64,000 nt of DNA from Heloderma charlesbogerti. Taxonomy: Eukaryota; Chordata; Lepidosauria; Squamata; Helodermatidae. The position numbers were made by a program, and so were the translations under genes. Position 1 is the first letter of the stretch; each line of letters opens with the position of its first letter. The stretch is taken from the NCBI GenBank assembly GCA_026122225.1, contig JANEZZ010000302.1, positions 613,002-677,001 of the forward strand, given 5' to 3'. Positions 23,796 to 34,773 of the stretch are shown in pieces. The notes below the pieces were generated by a model. That model had not been told where the DNA came from, did no database searches, and worked only from the letters and a program-made list of their open reading frames with translations.

Positions 23796-23890
23796 GTGGG
23801 GACTGGTGATTAGATGTGGAGTAAGTAACTCGCAAAGAAAAGAGATTACAATTTTTCAAATAACCAAGTGTAGAATTTTACTGAAGAAAA

Positions 23891-24505
23891 AATGTCAACA
23901 GGGAAGTTTTAAAATCTGAATGGATACACACATACATACACACAACACACACAAAAGCATACGAGTAACAGGTTAATAAAATAGCCAGGGATATATGCCA
24001 CCAGCTAACCTCACTAGACTGTGTCCCTGTTTTATCCAGGTCCCTTATCCAAGTCATTGGTCCAACTCTCTCAAATAGTTTTCCAGTTTCAGCAGCTCTG
24101 ACTCTTTCTTTTTTTTCTAGGACTCTGGCCTTCTTTCTCTCCTCTTCTCTCTCTGTCCCTCTGCATTTCTCCCTCTAGCTTATAGCTCTTTAAAAAATGT
24201 CAACAGGGAAGTTTTAAAATCTGAATGGATACACACATACATACACACAACACACACAAAAGCATATGAGTAACAGGTTAATAAAATAGCCAGGGATATA
24301 TGCCACCAGCTAACCTCACTAGACTGTGTCCCTGTTTTATCCAGGTCCCTTATCCAAGTCATTGGTCCAACTCTCTCAAATAGTTTTCCAGTTTCAGCAG
24401 CTCTGACTCTTTCTTTTTTTTTCCTACGACTCTGGCCTTCTTTCTCTCCCCTTCTCTCTCTGTCCCTCTGCATTTCTCCCTCTAGCTTATAGCTCTTTAA
24501 AAAAT
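23891..24505. repeat. 305-bp tandem duplication, two units
   Basis: Unit 1 (23891-24195) and unit 2 (24196-24505) both start AATGTCAACAGGGAAG and end AGCTCTTTAAAAAA. They differ at only a few sites (for example ATACGAG versus ATATGAG). Each unit includes short CA tracts and a CTTTCTTTTTTTT tract. Confidence 0.92.
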
Positions 24506-24725
24506 CTCCACCCAATTCCAACCAATCAGGAGACTAGTACCTTGGTCATTTCTGCAAACTAAGTTTCTATTTCCTGAGTTAATACCTGGTGGTGGTTTTC
24601 TCTCTCTCTTCCTCTGACCTTCTGCTGAAATTTATAATCTCTTTGTTTCCTGTGCAAATTTCCTGATTTCTACATTCTAACTAAACTTTTGACCTCTAAC
24701 TTATTAACCTTTTTTAAAAAAACTA

Positions 24726-24752
24726 ACACACACACACACACACACACACACA
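24726..24752. repeat. (AC)n microsatellite
   Basis: Thirteen AC units. Confidence 0.9.
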
Positions 24753-25174
24753 AGATTTAACCCCATAATATCCTAAAACCAAGCAAAATACAAAAAACAA
24801 AAACAGGGAACAGTTCTGTTCCTTCACAATCCCCCTGGGCTCTCCCTAAACCAATTGCACTTAAAATATTAGTAGCATGCAGGGAGAAGCATGTCAACTG
24901 GCCAATGGCAAACTGTGATTTAGTGAGCCTCTCTCTACCTTCTCCACTCTGAATCTATCCTACTGAGACAATGCAATGAGTGAGTCTGCTCTTCTTCTTA
25001 ATCTCAAGCAGAAGAGGAGAAAGTGGACAGCCCTCATCCATTAAACCTTGGGGAAAGGGGAAGAAGAAGCCCAGCAAGTCCAGTGATCTCTCATCATGTT
25101 CCAAACTAGAACTCATCTCAGTGAGAGAAGACCACCAAAGGTACAATAGCAAAATATGGAGATGCACAAGAGAC

Positions 25175-25440
25175 AACATGAACATCAGAAGAGCTTTGCT
25201 GGATCAGACCAAGTGTCCACCTAAACAAGCATCCAGTTTCCAACAGTGGCCAGCCAGAAGCTGGAGGTTACATTTAGCTTACACAGCTAATAGCAGTTGA
25301 TGGTGGTGCCACAAGACCCTTTGCTGGTTTATTTTATTTTTTAAAGAAAAGTCATCTAAGCTACTGACCATCACCACAATTCAAGGCAGCGAATTCCATA
25401 AGTGAATTCTCTGTGTTTTGTGAAGTACTTTCAATTACCC
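25175..25440 (-). mobile_element. CR1-type 3' end fragment
   Basis: AGAGCTTTGCTGGATCAGACC, AACAGTGGCCAGCCAG and GCGAATTCCATAAGTGAATT in order match the element at 48415-48945 on the minus strand, with deletions. Confidence 0.55.
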
Positions 25441-26589
25441 ATCTTAAACAAAGTGTGGGAAGGGGAACCATCAAAGCTAAGCAGGAAGACGCTGGTGAAT
25501 TCACTCTTTCCGCTCTCTGGATCACACATCACATCACTAGTCAAATCCGACAGGAGCCAGCGTCTCTGGCTGAGCTGTGGGGGTTTTGCTCATCCAGTTA
25601 GAAACAGCACATGACAGAAAGCTGCAATTAACTGCTCAATCATCTAAGAGACTTCCGAGAAAGATGCCCTGATTCTGCAGGCCGTCCCCACCCCCACCCC
25701 ATGCCCCCTACCCACTGCTGTAAAAAAACAAAAGGAGGTTAAATTGCTATGGGGTGGGTGTATCCATGTCACTCCATGGAGGATCTGCCTTTCTGACCAC
25801 CTCTGGTGACATCCATCACTGAAGATCACTAGCTTGGCAAGTCCATGATGACCTTTTCTTCTCCCCATTTTGCTTCTCTGGCTCCGTTACAAAGCAGCAT
25901 CTGGAGGGACTGGGGGAAGTTAGGTTGGGCCTCTGGAGCTATGTTCCTGCTTTTAAAACCAGATTTTCCAGATGGAATAACTGATATACGCAGAGGTCAA
26001 GCAGCTTGCTTTAAAGTCACACCGCAAGAGGCATGGTGAGAATAAACGGGAAGGGACTACAAGGCAGGAAAACTCAGCTGGTGGAAGGGGCAACTTAACA
26101 GTATGGCCATCATCCTATTCAGATGAATGCAGCTCCCTGCAGCCAAACTGTTCGGAGAAATGCCCTCCTTTGAAGGTGAAGAAATGGATAATCTACGCCA
26201 GAGGTTTTTTCCCATTATTGTAGTGCCTGGCCCATTTGCGTGGCACGCAATGTACCATCCCACCCACCCCAACCGTTCTCTTCATGCTATTTCTGCCCTC
26301 TTTTCCCAGGTTTTTATTTTACTTTATTATTATTTTTTAATGCAAAGGTGAATAGAAGAGATGAGTGTTAAAAACCTGTTACATTTTTCCAGCATGCCAG
26401 ATCACTTACGCTGACAATGGGAAGATACAGTGGGGGCTTGTCAACAGATCCACTCCCTTCCCTTATTCCACCTCTCCTGCTTTCTGAGGAGAAAAGTGTC
26501 AGGAGTTCCAAGGCTGAAGTTCACATGGAAGAGAGGGACCCTATGCCCAGGAAACCTTGCCCCAGTTATACTTTGGAAGCTGAGGTAGG
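25441..26589. other. no gene recognised
   Basis: Unique-looking sequence; short open frames without domains. Confidence 0.35.
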
Positions 26590-26597
26590 AAGAAGAC

Positions 26598-26849
26598 CAG
26601 GGCCAGCCCTAACATTAGGCAACTGCATTGGGCAGATGATTTTGGGTGAAGTGAAAGGGCAGCACATTGTTTGATAATTAATTGATTATTATGGCTGCAT
26701 TTTTATGGCTAGGAACAAGGGAGGTGCCTATGGGATTTTCTCCCTCCGGTGCAAAGTAATTTCACCGGCTTTGGGCACCTTGACTCAGGAGGGCAGGGGC
26801 ACCATTCACTGGTCTGCCTCAGGCAGCAAAGTGTCTTGGGCCAGCCCTG
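26598..26849. mobile_element. hAT-like MITE (CAGGGCCGGCC family)
   Basis: Ends CAGGGCCAGCCCTAACATTA and TCTTGGGCCAGCCCTG. TSD AAGAAGAC (26590-26597) and AAGAGGAC (26850-26857), 7/8. The middle (about 26665-26770) differs from other copies. Confidence 0.78.
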
Positions 26850-27129
26850 AAGAGGACAAGGCCCCATTCAGTTCTGGAAGTTTGCCAGTTGACAGGAATA
26901 CTGACATCTTGGGCCCCTGAAGTAAGATGGCCCACAGTGCAGGCAGGGAGCCACTGACAGCCAATTTTAGGGCCTGCTCACCCAATGATGGCCACCCAAA
27001 GTTTCAAATCACACACTGCTGCCACGATCAGCCTTGACACTCTTGCAAGCCCGCCAGGCCTCATCCTTCTGCAGCCCGATCTCAAGGTAGTTCCACCTTG
27101 CCAGGTTTTTATTCTGACCCTCCACCATG

Positions 27130-27290
27130 GTTCTCCACCCACCATCACCATTTCATCCTCACAACAACCCTGCGAGGTAGGTCAGATTGAGAGGGAGTGA
27201 ATGGCCCAAAGTCATACAATGAATATTATGGCTGAGTGGGGCTGGGAGCCAGGGTCCCCCTGGCCCTAGTCTGGCAGTCTAACACAAGGC
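27130..27290 (-). mobile_element. Sauria-type SINE
   Basis: On the minus strand it runs from a decayed tRNA head (GTTAGACTGCCAGACTAGG) through GGGAGCC-like sequence to ACCTACCTCGCAGGGTTG and TTGTGAGGATGAAATGG, the characteristic body of Sauria SINEs. Confidence 0.65.
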
Positions 27291-27604
27291 TGGATAACCT
27301 CAGGCTTGGGGGCCAAATACGGCCTTCCAAGGTTCCCCAGAGGGCTCCGCCCCTTCCCTGACCCCACCCCCATTCCCCTGACCACCAACAGTTGGGTGGT
27401 TTCTTGGCTTTTGTGTAGTTTGTTTCTCCCGCACTAAAAAGCTGAAATGCTTACGGCTTATTTACTGTCAGTGAAAGCTGTAAGCTTAAATGTGCTGCTG
27501 TTTTTGCTCTTCTGGCCACGTCCACTTTGCTTTCCTCCCACCAACCACTGGAATGCAGCCCCTGACAGCTTCCCCGAAACTGAATCCAGGCCTTGGGCTG
27601 AAAG

Positions 27605-27645
27605 AAAGTCTCTACTCTTGCCCTAACCACTATGCCACATTGGCT
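27605..27645 (-). mobile_element. Sauria SINE head fragment
   Basis: CCCTAACCACTATGCCACATTGGC is, on the minus strand, the GCCAATGTGGCATAGTGGTT head of a Sauria SINE. Confidence 0.45.
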
Positions 27646-28173
27646 TTTCCATACCATAATGGTTTAAAGCAGCCACCACCAGCGAGTGGCTCTGTCACCA
27701 AGCGTGGGTGATTACACTCTCCCTACCCCCCACCGCCGCCTTTTGATTGGGGCCTGGAAAGTAATCACGAGGAATCGGATTAATCTTTGCCTGCCTAGTG
27801 AGACTGGAGGATTATGGCTCTCACTCTCCTTCCAAGAGCTAGACATCAACAGGACCGCACAGTGGGGAGGAAGAGCAGGGAAAGTTCCCCCAGGTCTCAG
27901 CCAAGATTAAAATGGATAAAACAGGAAAGCAACCAAGCCTACCCCAGCCAGGCCCCACCTAGCCCAATGCTACCAACTTGCAAGTGTGGGGAGGGGGAGA
28001 GAGCGAGCGCATGGGTGTTCGATGCTGGAGTCGCATTTCCCACCATACTGGAGCAAACAGAACTTCAGACACAAGATGCAGGCGGGGGGTGAAGGAGAGA
28101 AAGAAAGCTGCGTTAGTCCATGAGAAAAACAACCACCCCAAAATCCACAGCGGGGCAATACTTTTATTAGGAC

Positions 28174-28585
28174 CGGGGATGTAGGGACTGTGTAACATCC
28201 ACTCTGTCTGTGTCTCGTAGATTGTCAGGAGCCTTTTGTTCCATCGTCTGTTCACAGACGGATGCGAAATGGGTTTTTTTTTCGTTGTGCGGAAAAATAT
28301 GCAAATGATTACATAAGAGGTTTCATAAAAATTTACGTAATTTACCTTTGTATGTAACATTTAGTGCATTGTCCCCTGTTCCATTCAACTTTTCCTCAGT
28401 AGAGATGTCTGTATTTTCCTACAAATAAATATGCGTACATTTCGGGAAAGTAAAAAAAAAAAAAAATTCTGAAATTTCATGGACTCTGCGTGGCCTGGAG
28501 GGGTTGCTCTGCAGCAGATTCCACTAGCTGGGTTCTGAGAAATCTGAGCTAATTTTAGTCCATCTTGAATTTCTCCAGCCTCCCT
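28174..28585. mobile_element. hAT-like element (TAGGGATGT family), reverse
   Basis: The right end AATTTCTCCAGCCTCCCTA and the interior ATGCGTACATTT, CATGGACTCTGCGTGGCC and TCGTAGATTGTCAGGAGCC match the family in reverse orientation. The left terminus (CGGGGATGTAGGGACTG) is mutated and the TSD is not clear. Confidence 0.6.
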
Positions 28586-28618
28586 AGGGCCAACTAAAAT
28601 GTCACTAAAGTGTGTGCA

Positions 28619-28702
28619 AGCTTTTGAGTCCTACAGAACTCTTCTTCAAGCTAAGTGATACAAAAAGCTTTTGAGTCCTACAGAACTCTTCTTCAGGCTC
28701 GG
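28619..28702. repeat. short tandem duplication (~47-bp period)
   Basis: AAGCTTTTGAGTCCTACAG followed by AACTCTTCTTCA occurs twice in succession with slightly different ends. Confidence 0.85.
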
Positions 28703-28939
28703 AGGAACAAAAAGCAGGGTTGGGGAAAAGAAACCAAAGAAGTCCAAAAAGTACCCCAGACTTTGTGGCCATGCGGTCTGCATTTTGGACCCAGCCTAGA
28801 TCTGCACTAGTGCTTTTTATTGGTATTGAAGTGCACTGAAGAACATTGGGGCATATTATGCATTCTGTATACCGTTTTTATAACATTATTTCCCGCTTTG
28901 TATTCCATATTACCCAAAATAGAGCAACAGATGTCATTA

Positions 28940-29040
28940 TGTGGCCTATGAGGTACAAATGGACAAGAGGGGTATAATATAGTCAATATTATATTATATA
29001 TTATAATAATATATATTATATTCATATATATTCATATATA

Positions 29041-29091
<51 letters not shown>

Positions 29092-29290
29092 ATTTTGAGG
29101 GCTATGAGGTATAAATGCACAAGAGGGATGTAATATATCCAATATTATATTATATATTATAATAGTATATATTATATTATATTATATTATATTATTATTA
29201 TAATATAATATATCATATATAATATGATATATAATATTATATATCTCTATGACACAAGGTGTAGATATTATATATCTCTATGACACAAGG
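28940..29290. repeat. AT-rich microsatellite tract with ~155-bp duplication
   Basis: Two units begin CTATGAGGTACAAATGGACAAG (28948) and CTATGAGGTATAAATGCACAAG (29103). Each runs into long (TA)n/(ATATT)n sequence. A further pair ATCTCTATGACACAAGGTGTAG sits at its right end. Confidence 0.85.
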
Positions 29291-29519
29291 TGTAGGTCTG
29301 ATCCCAGTCTCAAGATGGAATGAATTAGTGGTGAATTTGGGAATTAGATGGAATGAATTAGCTAGGCGCTGCAGGTTTCCGATTAGACCTAGGATCCTTA
29401 GACAACGAAGCATTGTTTCTTGAACCCAATGCCCCCCCCATGCATGTTTACTGAGAAACATGTGCCATGGGCCCCAATACTGCAGAATCTACTTTAAGGG
29501 AGTACTGAGGGTGGTATGA

Positions 29520-29885
29520 TAAGCCCATGGCTGCCTATAGTATACTCTGGGCTGGTGCCCAAGGTCAGCATGACTGGGCACCTGTCGAGGACCCACAGTT
29601 CAGCAGGGGGCCCACTGACATGAGTCGCCATCTCTTCTTCACCATTGCAACGTGCTTGTTCAGCCACCTCTTGTTCCAGCCCAGAAGGACTGAGCAAAAA
29701 AACAGCAGTGGTGGTGAGAAGGAGGGCAGTGGCTCTCCAACTGGCCAGCATGCAGGTGGTAGCAAGGAGGAGGAAGAACAACAGTTGGTGATAATGGTGA
29801 TGAGGAGGTAGACTCTTGGAGGGAAGGGCCCCCATTTAAGGTATGTTGGCCAAGGGCTTCCAAACCTTGGAGCCAGCACTGGGTA
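29520..29885. mobile_element. unclassified dispersed repeat
   Basis: Shares the ordered words GGGGGCCCACTGACATGA, CTTCACCATTGCAAC and GGTGGTGAGAAGGA with 35444-35700 and, inverted, with 34207-34530. Ends and class are undefined; no coding capacity recognised. Confidence 0.5.
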
Positions 29886-29985
29886 TACTGTACACACTCA
29901 TTCTTGTTGTCCCAATGTCATTTCCAACAGGTTTTTGAAGCGCTACCAAAACTTAACTCTGGAGAATGGGGAGGAATTACAACTG

Positions 29986-30177
29986 TGAGCGGCTGTAGCT
30001 CAGTGGTAGAGCTCCTGCTTTGCATGCAGAAGTTCCCAGGTTCAATCCCTGGTGTCTCCAGGTAGGGCTAGGAAAGAATCCTGCCTGAAACCCTGGAGAG
30101 CTGCTGCCAGGCAGTGTCGACAAGACTGGGCTAGATGGACCCAGGGTCTGACTCGGTATACAGCAGCTTCCTATGTA
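29986..30177 (+). mobile_element. tRNA-Ala-derived SINE
   Basis: The head GCGGCTGTAGCTCAGTGG.. with TTTGCATGCAG anticodon arm and GGTTCAATCCCTGG B box closely resembles tRNA-Ala(UGC). It is followed by body CCTGAAACCCTGGAGAGCTG, CTGGGCTAGATGGACC and end CAGCTTCCTATGTA. The best copy of this family in the window. It is not a tRNA gene: acceptor-stem pairing is lost and the SINE body follows directly. Confidence 0.82.
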
Positions 30178-30265
30178 CGGTCTGTGCCAAGACTCAGTCA
30201 TCCAACATCAGTTCCTTGCCAACCTGGGGGTCGGGGGGAGAAACCTGATGAAAGTTAACTACACC

Positions 30266-30660
30266 TTGGGATGTCAGAGAATTCCGCCACGGACTCCAGT
30301 GAGGCCGGATTCTAAAGAATCCTGGCAGCAGCCCCCGGAATCCGTGGCGGAACAGCCTCCCCCCCCCCCCGCCACCCTGCAGAATCCCCCCGGGACGGAG
30401 CTCACCTGGCAGCAGAGGCAGTGGCGGAGACGAGTCTCCTGGCTGCCTGCGGCCGGGCTGCTGCAGCCGCAAATGGCAGCTGTCATAGCGACCACCATTT
30501 GCGTCCTTGCAGTCAGCCGTGATAGGCTACATAAGTATTTACATAGCCTATCACAGCAAAGAGCAGGGACGCAAATGGCGGCCACTATGCCATTTGAGCC
30601 CCTGCTCTTTGCCATGATAGGCTACGTAAGTATTTATGTAGCCTATCACGGTAAAGGCAA
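30266..30660. mobile_element. palindrome-rich relative of the TAGGGATGT family
   Basis: Starts TTGGGATGTCAGAGAATTCC, like the left end of 19580 and 35820. Contains stacked palindromes at 30468-30655 built on CGCAAATGG/CCATTTGCG and GTGATAGGCTA/TAGCCTATCAC. No matching right end or TSD was found. Confidence 0.5.
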
Positions 30661-31404
30661 CCACACAAATGTATGTCTTGCCTTCCTTCCATAGGCAATT
30701 CCTTCCTCCTTGTACTGCATGACAAACAATACAACCAAAAATACCATTTGGAATTCCCTCCTGCAAGGAGATGTTGTGCCTTCCTCTTAGCAATCCTTCC
30801 CCCCGCCCATGCCTTCAGAAGCCACATCTGCTAGAACATTCCCCCCCCCCGCTCTGCTCTTGTTTCTAAATATTTGATTTCATTTGCACTCTGTGTGTGT
30901 GGGGGGGGTTGTTTTAATTGTTTTTTAAAAAATGATGAGAAATACGCAACTACAACAAAGTGATTCACACACACGCCATATACACACAAACTGGAAGGCG
31001 GTATAAAAATCCTGGAAATGAACACATTTCTGTTCAAATACTGCTGGTCCCTTGTCTCCTCTGCAGCTGCTCATCCTGATGTTGAGGAGGAGAAAGAGCA
31101 GGTGTGCCTGTCCCAGGCTCCATCCTCTCCTGACCTGCTGAGGAACAGAAAGCACAGCTCCTAAGTGTTGGGGAGGGGGAGAGGAGAGCCCCCCTCCCAT
31201 CTGTTTTGCATCCATTTGGATCAAGTGCTGCCTTGAGGCATCCAAGCCAGCAGGTCAGGAGGACTGGCACTTATTGACGGAATGTCACCTTAAGATTCCT
31301 TTCCGTATTCATGGTGTATTTTCAAAGAGAATAGTCAGCAGTTTGGGCAACAAAGGCCGGGCAAGCAAGAACTATCCCTTCCGGTGGTCTGAGAGAATGT
31401 CTTT

Positions 31405-31406
31405 GC

Positions 31407-31436
<30 letters not shown>
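31405..31436. repeat. (TTTA)n microsatellite
   Basis: Seven to eight TTTA units. Confidence 0.9.
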
Positions 31437-31437
<1 letters not shown>

Positions 31438-31459
31438 AGATTCCCTGCACCGTGCTTTA

Positions 31460-31480
31460 CACACACACACACACACACCA
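31460..31480. repeat. (AC)n microsatellite
   Basis: About ten AC units. Confidence 0.85.
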
Positions 31481-31489
31481 CATATATGT

Positions 31490-32201
31490 AACAGTACAAG
31501 CATGGATTTACTATACCATATATTGTACCAGCTTGACTACAGGCAAATTATCCTAAAATATCTAGCACTAGTAATGTATCCTGGAGATATACACATCAAC
31601 ATACAAGCATATTTACTAGGGTGAGTCACTGGGGTGATTTATTTCAGTGAGTCACTATGTCAACAAAATCAGGGGGATTCCCCAAGCCCCAAAATGAGAA
31701 TATAATGGGGAGGAAGGCACATCAGTTCACCTTGTTTTTGGGGGGGGATGATTAAGGGGGCTTACCATGGTAGCCACTGATCTGCACCCCCCACACACAC
31801 ACGCACACACACCCCTGCTGCCTGAAGCAGTTGACTCATACTTCCTTCTGGTATGGCCAGCCCTGCTCAGCACCTACAACTGTCATCACCATGGCAAATC
31901 ATCATCATCATCAGGCCAGGAGGATAGCCATAGTAAGAGCTGTCCTCACTGGGGACTAGCACCTTCAGGGCTGGCCAAAGACATTTTAGTACCCAAGGCA
32001 GAAAACCCAGATGGCAATACATACTAACATGGGACACAGTCCAGTGGGGAAGTTCTCTTGCAGAAGTCTTAAATGGGAGCTGTGCACACAACAGAGGTTT
32101 CTGCAGAGAACATCCCAGCAGGCTGTGCCCCATGAATCAGATACAAGAGGACATCAGCACTCTGCCACCTTTAAGAGCATCTAAAGTCTGTCACTCACCT
32201 T
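31490..32201. other. no gene recognised
   Basis: Unique-looking sequence with a CA tract near 31790-31812 and a degraded CAGGGCTGGCC end near 31966. No coding feature supported. Confidence 0.35.
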
Positions 32202-32213
32202 CCCTCATATTTA

Positions 32214-32557
32214 AAAAAAAAGAAGGTAAAGGTGTCCCCACCCAGTCGTGTCCGACTCTAGGGTGTGGTGCTCATCTCCATTTCTAAGCCGAAGAGCCAG
32301 CGCTGTCCGAAGTCACTTCCGTGGCCATGTGGCCAGCATGACTGAACACCAAGGTACACGGAACGCTGTCACCTTTCCCGCTGAAGCGGTACCTATTATC
32401 TACTTGCAATTTCTTGCTTTCGAACTGCTAGGTTGGCAGGAGCTGGGACTGAAAACAGGAGCTCACTCCGTCATGCGGCACTCGGGTCTGGAACTGCTGT
32501 CCTGCCGACCTTCTGGTCTGCAGTTCAGCGTCTTAACCACTAAGCCACTGCGGCCCC
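32214..32557 (-). mobile_element. tRNA-derived SINE with BovB-like tail motif
   Basis: On the minus strand the head reads GGGCCGCAGTGGCTTAGTGG.. with TTAAGACGCTGAACTG. The body has GCCAACCTAGCAGTTCGAAAG and GACAGCGCTGGCTCTTCGG. The 3' region has AGAGTCGGACACGACTGG and CCTTTACCTTC. A 12-bp TSD CCCTCATATTTA lies at 32202-32213 and 32558-32569. AGAGTCGGACACG also occurs at the BovB 3' end (50501-50513), suggesting BovB-driven mobility. Confidence 0.83.
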
Positions 32558-32569
32558 CCCTCATATTTA

Positions 32570-33111
32570 GGCCACCCCAAATAACTTGCTAGTAGATGCC
32601 ATGCGGGCACCAGAATTCCCATCTCCCACAAAGCCGCTGAAGTGAACAGCTTTACCAAACCCAAAGCATCTAGTCCTCAGGAAAGACCTTGGCAGATATC
32701 AGCTTCCCCACTCTTGTCAAGAAACCACATTCACTTCAGATCTTTTGGCTTTTGCCAACCTCCCCACTGTCACAGGAATTTGAGGGGTGGTTGGAGAGAT
32801 TTCCTAAATAAAGCTGCAGCAACGGAACAGAATGAAACATTGGGCTTTTCCCATTCTGCCTCTTAGTAGCCTGGCAGGGACAACCTCCACTCTTTACTTT
32901 GGCAAAGCTCAAAGATTAACTCTACCCAGTCTCTTTCTTTGGCAGCTCGTTGCAGGAAGCTGAGCGGCAAGATGGTCAGGTTATGCGGAAAGAATTGCCT
33001 GGTATCACATTCTCTCCAAATACACAGGGGAAACCCTTCGAGTGAGACAGAGCAGGGAGAATCTCCTATATTTCATGGCTGGAGACAGCTTCAGAGTGAT
33101 GAGATAAACAA
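32570..33111. other. no gene recognised
   Basis: Unique-looking sequence; no repeat or exon supported. Confidence 0.35.
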
Positions 33112-33295
33112 GGGCCATCTTTCAGGTGGTAGGGCACCTGTTTTGCATGCAGAAGCTTCCTACATTCACTCCCTAAGATCTCCAGTTTACAAGGATCCAG
33201 AGGCCTCAGAGGGATTCTGCCAGTCAGAAAAGACTATGCTAGAATAGACAGAACATCAGTCTGACTCAGCATAACTCTGCTTTGTATGTTCATAC
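33112..33295 (+). mobile_element. degraded tRNA-Ala-derived SINE
   Basis: CAGGTGGTAGGGCACCTG, TTTTGCATGCAGAAGC, GATCTCCAG and CAGTCTGACTCAGCATAA follow the order of 29986-30177 with many substitutions. Confidence 0.55.
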
Positions 33296-33539
33296 GACAA
33301 GGACCTAGTACCTTTAGGAGCTGTGCTTTTAGTTGGTGCTGCTTCTCTCATCTGTGCATGTATTGGTTTTGGTTCCAAAAGAATGGCAGGCAGGCAGGTG
33401 TGAATTTACCCAGAGATATGCAGTATTTAATGCAGTAAATAATGGCATAAGTACACTAATTTGCTAGAGAGTTAGCAATTTTCATGATTTTAGACTCGGT
33501 TCTCATAACTGTATTCACAAACAGTGAAGGCCACACTTT

Positions 33540-34190
33540 TTGCTACTAACAGAAGCTAAAACAATGCACAGTAGTCGCTCTTCACACGGTGTCCCTTTCA
33601 ACTGATCAGGGATGCTTCTTTCTGTACTGTGAGAAACTTATTTTGCTGCCAAGAGAGAAAGGCCTTGGTAAAGGGGATCGGGGTGAACCGCGTGCTCACT
33701 TTCTCACAGTTTTCTAACTGAGTGAGGCTTGCTCTATAAAATCCTGAGCAAATTCACCTGTTACCTGTTCTTGTCTGAGAGGGGGAAGGTGCACCACCTG
33801 CTCAGATCACCAGCACCGAGGAACAGCACCCCATCACTCCCCTGGGAACCAGAGTGACTGAACCAAGGGTTAAGGGATGTGTAAGCTTTCTTTTGCTTTC
33901 TCTGCATCCATTTCCCATCAGTAAACCCTTCTTTCACACAAGCGGACTTCAGTCGTATTGGTATCCTCGAATCTGTTTAGTGTGTGGGCCCTGGCCAGGC
34001 CCCAGTTTAAGGCAGGGCATGAAGAAGTGCACTTGCCAAATTCCCTCGTCTGCAAAACTGTTTAAAAGGTACACGAGTCCCTTCCTTTTTGCATCTGCTC
34101 TCTCCCGAACATACATTCCAGAAGTAAACGTGGCAAGGAACGCTACCTTGGATGGGCTTTCAGAAGGATTTCAGGGAGGGCAGATCTACT
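33540..34190 (+). other. possible LTR-like segment
   Basis: A TATA-like CTATAAAAT at 33735, a CAGTAAA at about 33920 and downstream GCGGACTTCAGTCG resemble the U3-R-U5 order of a retroviral LTR. Boundaries, TSD, primer-binding site and coding remains were not found. It may be coincidence. Confidence 0.22.
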
Positions 34191-34206
34191 GATAGCTAAT
34201 ACCCAG

Positions 34207-34530
34207 GACCAGTGCTGGCTCCAGGATTTTGCAGGCCTTTGGACAAGACACCTCTTCCGTCAGTGAGTCTTCCTTCTCACCGCCAGTGTCACCACTGCTC
34301 CACATCCTCTTTTTCATCACTGCTTGGCAGGCAGAGAGCAGTGAGCAAGTAGGAAGTGGCATGTCTTACTCCTCTTTCTCACCTCCACCCTCATGGTCTG
34401 GGCCAGAGCAAGAGGCAGGTGAACAAGCACGTTGCAATGGTGAAGAGGAGGAGCAAGTCCAGGGGATTCTTGTTGGTGGGCCTCTGCTGGATTGTGGGCC
34501 CTGGGCAGGGGCCCAACCACTACTGGAGTT
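34207..34530. mobile_element. unclassified dispersed repeat, inverted copy
   Basis: Contains GTTGCAATGGTGAAGAGG and GGTGGGCCTCTGCTGGATTG, the reverse complement order of the repeat at 29520-29885. Confidence 0.5.
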
Positions 34531-34745
34531 TGCGGAATGACACTGTTGGATACTTCCTTGGTTTGATCTGATCCTGTATATGCACTGATGTCTAGGTTCC
34601 TCAGCATCCTTCCATAAAGGAGATGTGAACTCAATCTTTGCAGGGAGGTAATTCATTTGCCTGGTGCATGCAAGAATCACAGGAGAAGCCTTCCCATACA
34701 TCACACATTTTGTCTCCCAAGCCTCTCGTGCCACACTTACCAAGC

Positions 34746-34773
34746 ATACACACACACACACACACACACACAC
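34746..34773. repeat. (AC)n microsatellite
   Basis: Fourteen AC units. Confidence 0.9.

Larger units (their letters stand above)
23796..24827 (-). mobile_element. candidate retroviral-type LTR
   Basis: Read on the minus strand the segment begins TGTGAAGGAACAG and ends CCCCACA (TG..CA). Just upstream on that strand (24828-24845) is GAGAGCCCAGGGGGAT, which looks like a polypurine tract, suggesting a 3' LTR rather than a solo LTR. A CAGTAAA element lies near the 3' end. No gag, pol or env reading is present. A 305-bp stretch inside is tandemly duplicated. No paired LTR or TSD was seen, so this is an inference. Confidence 0.45.
28100..28730. mobile_element. older repeat interrupted by a hAT-like element
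   Basis: Sequence ending TTTTATTAGGACC near 28174 resumes after 28585 as AGGGCCAACTAAAATGTCAC and continues with TGCAAGCTTTTGAGTCCTACAGAACTC and CTTCTTCA. These are words of one dispersed repeat, and the intervening 28174-28585 is foreign to it. The family of the outer repeat is not identified. Confidence 0.5.

Noticed and set aside
29986..30060. tRNA-Ala gene
   Set aside because: The sequence has the TTTGCATGCAG arm and a B box, but acceptor pairing is degraded and a SINE body with CCTGGAGAGCTGCTGCC follows; it recurs many times in the window.
30173..30694. 173-codon open frame, plus strand
   Set aside because: Spans a SINE end and a palindrome-rich transposon; the peptide merely reads through inverted repeats.
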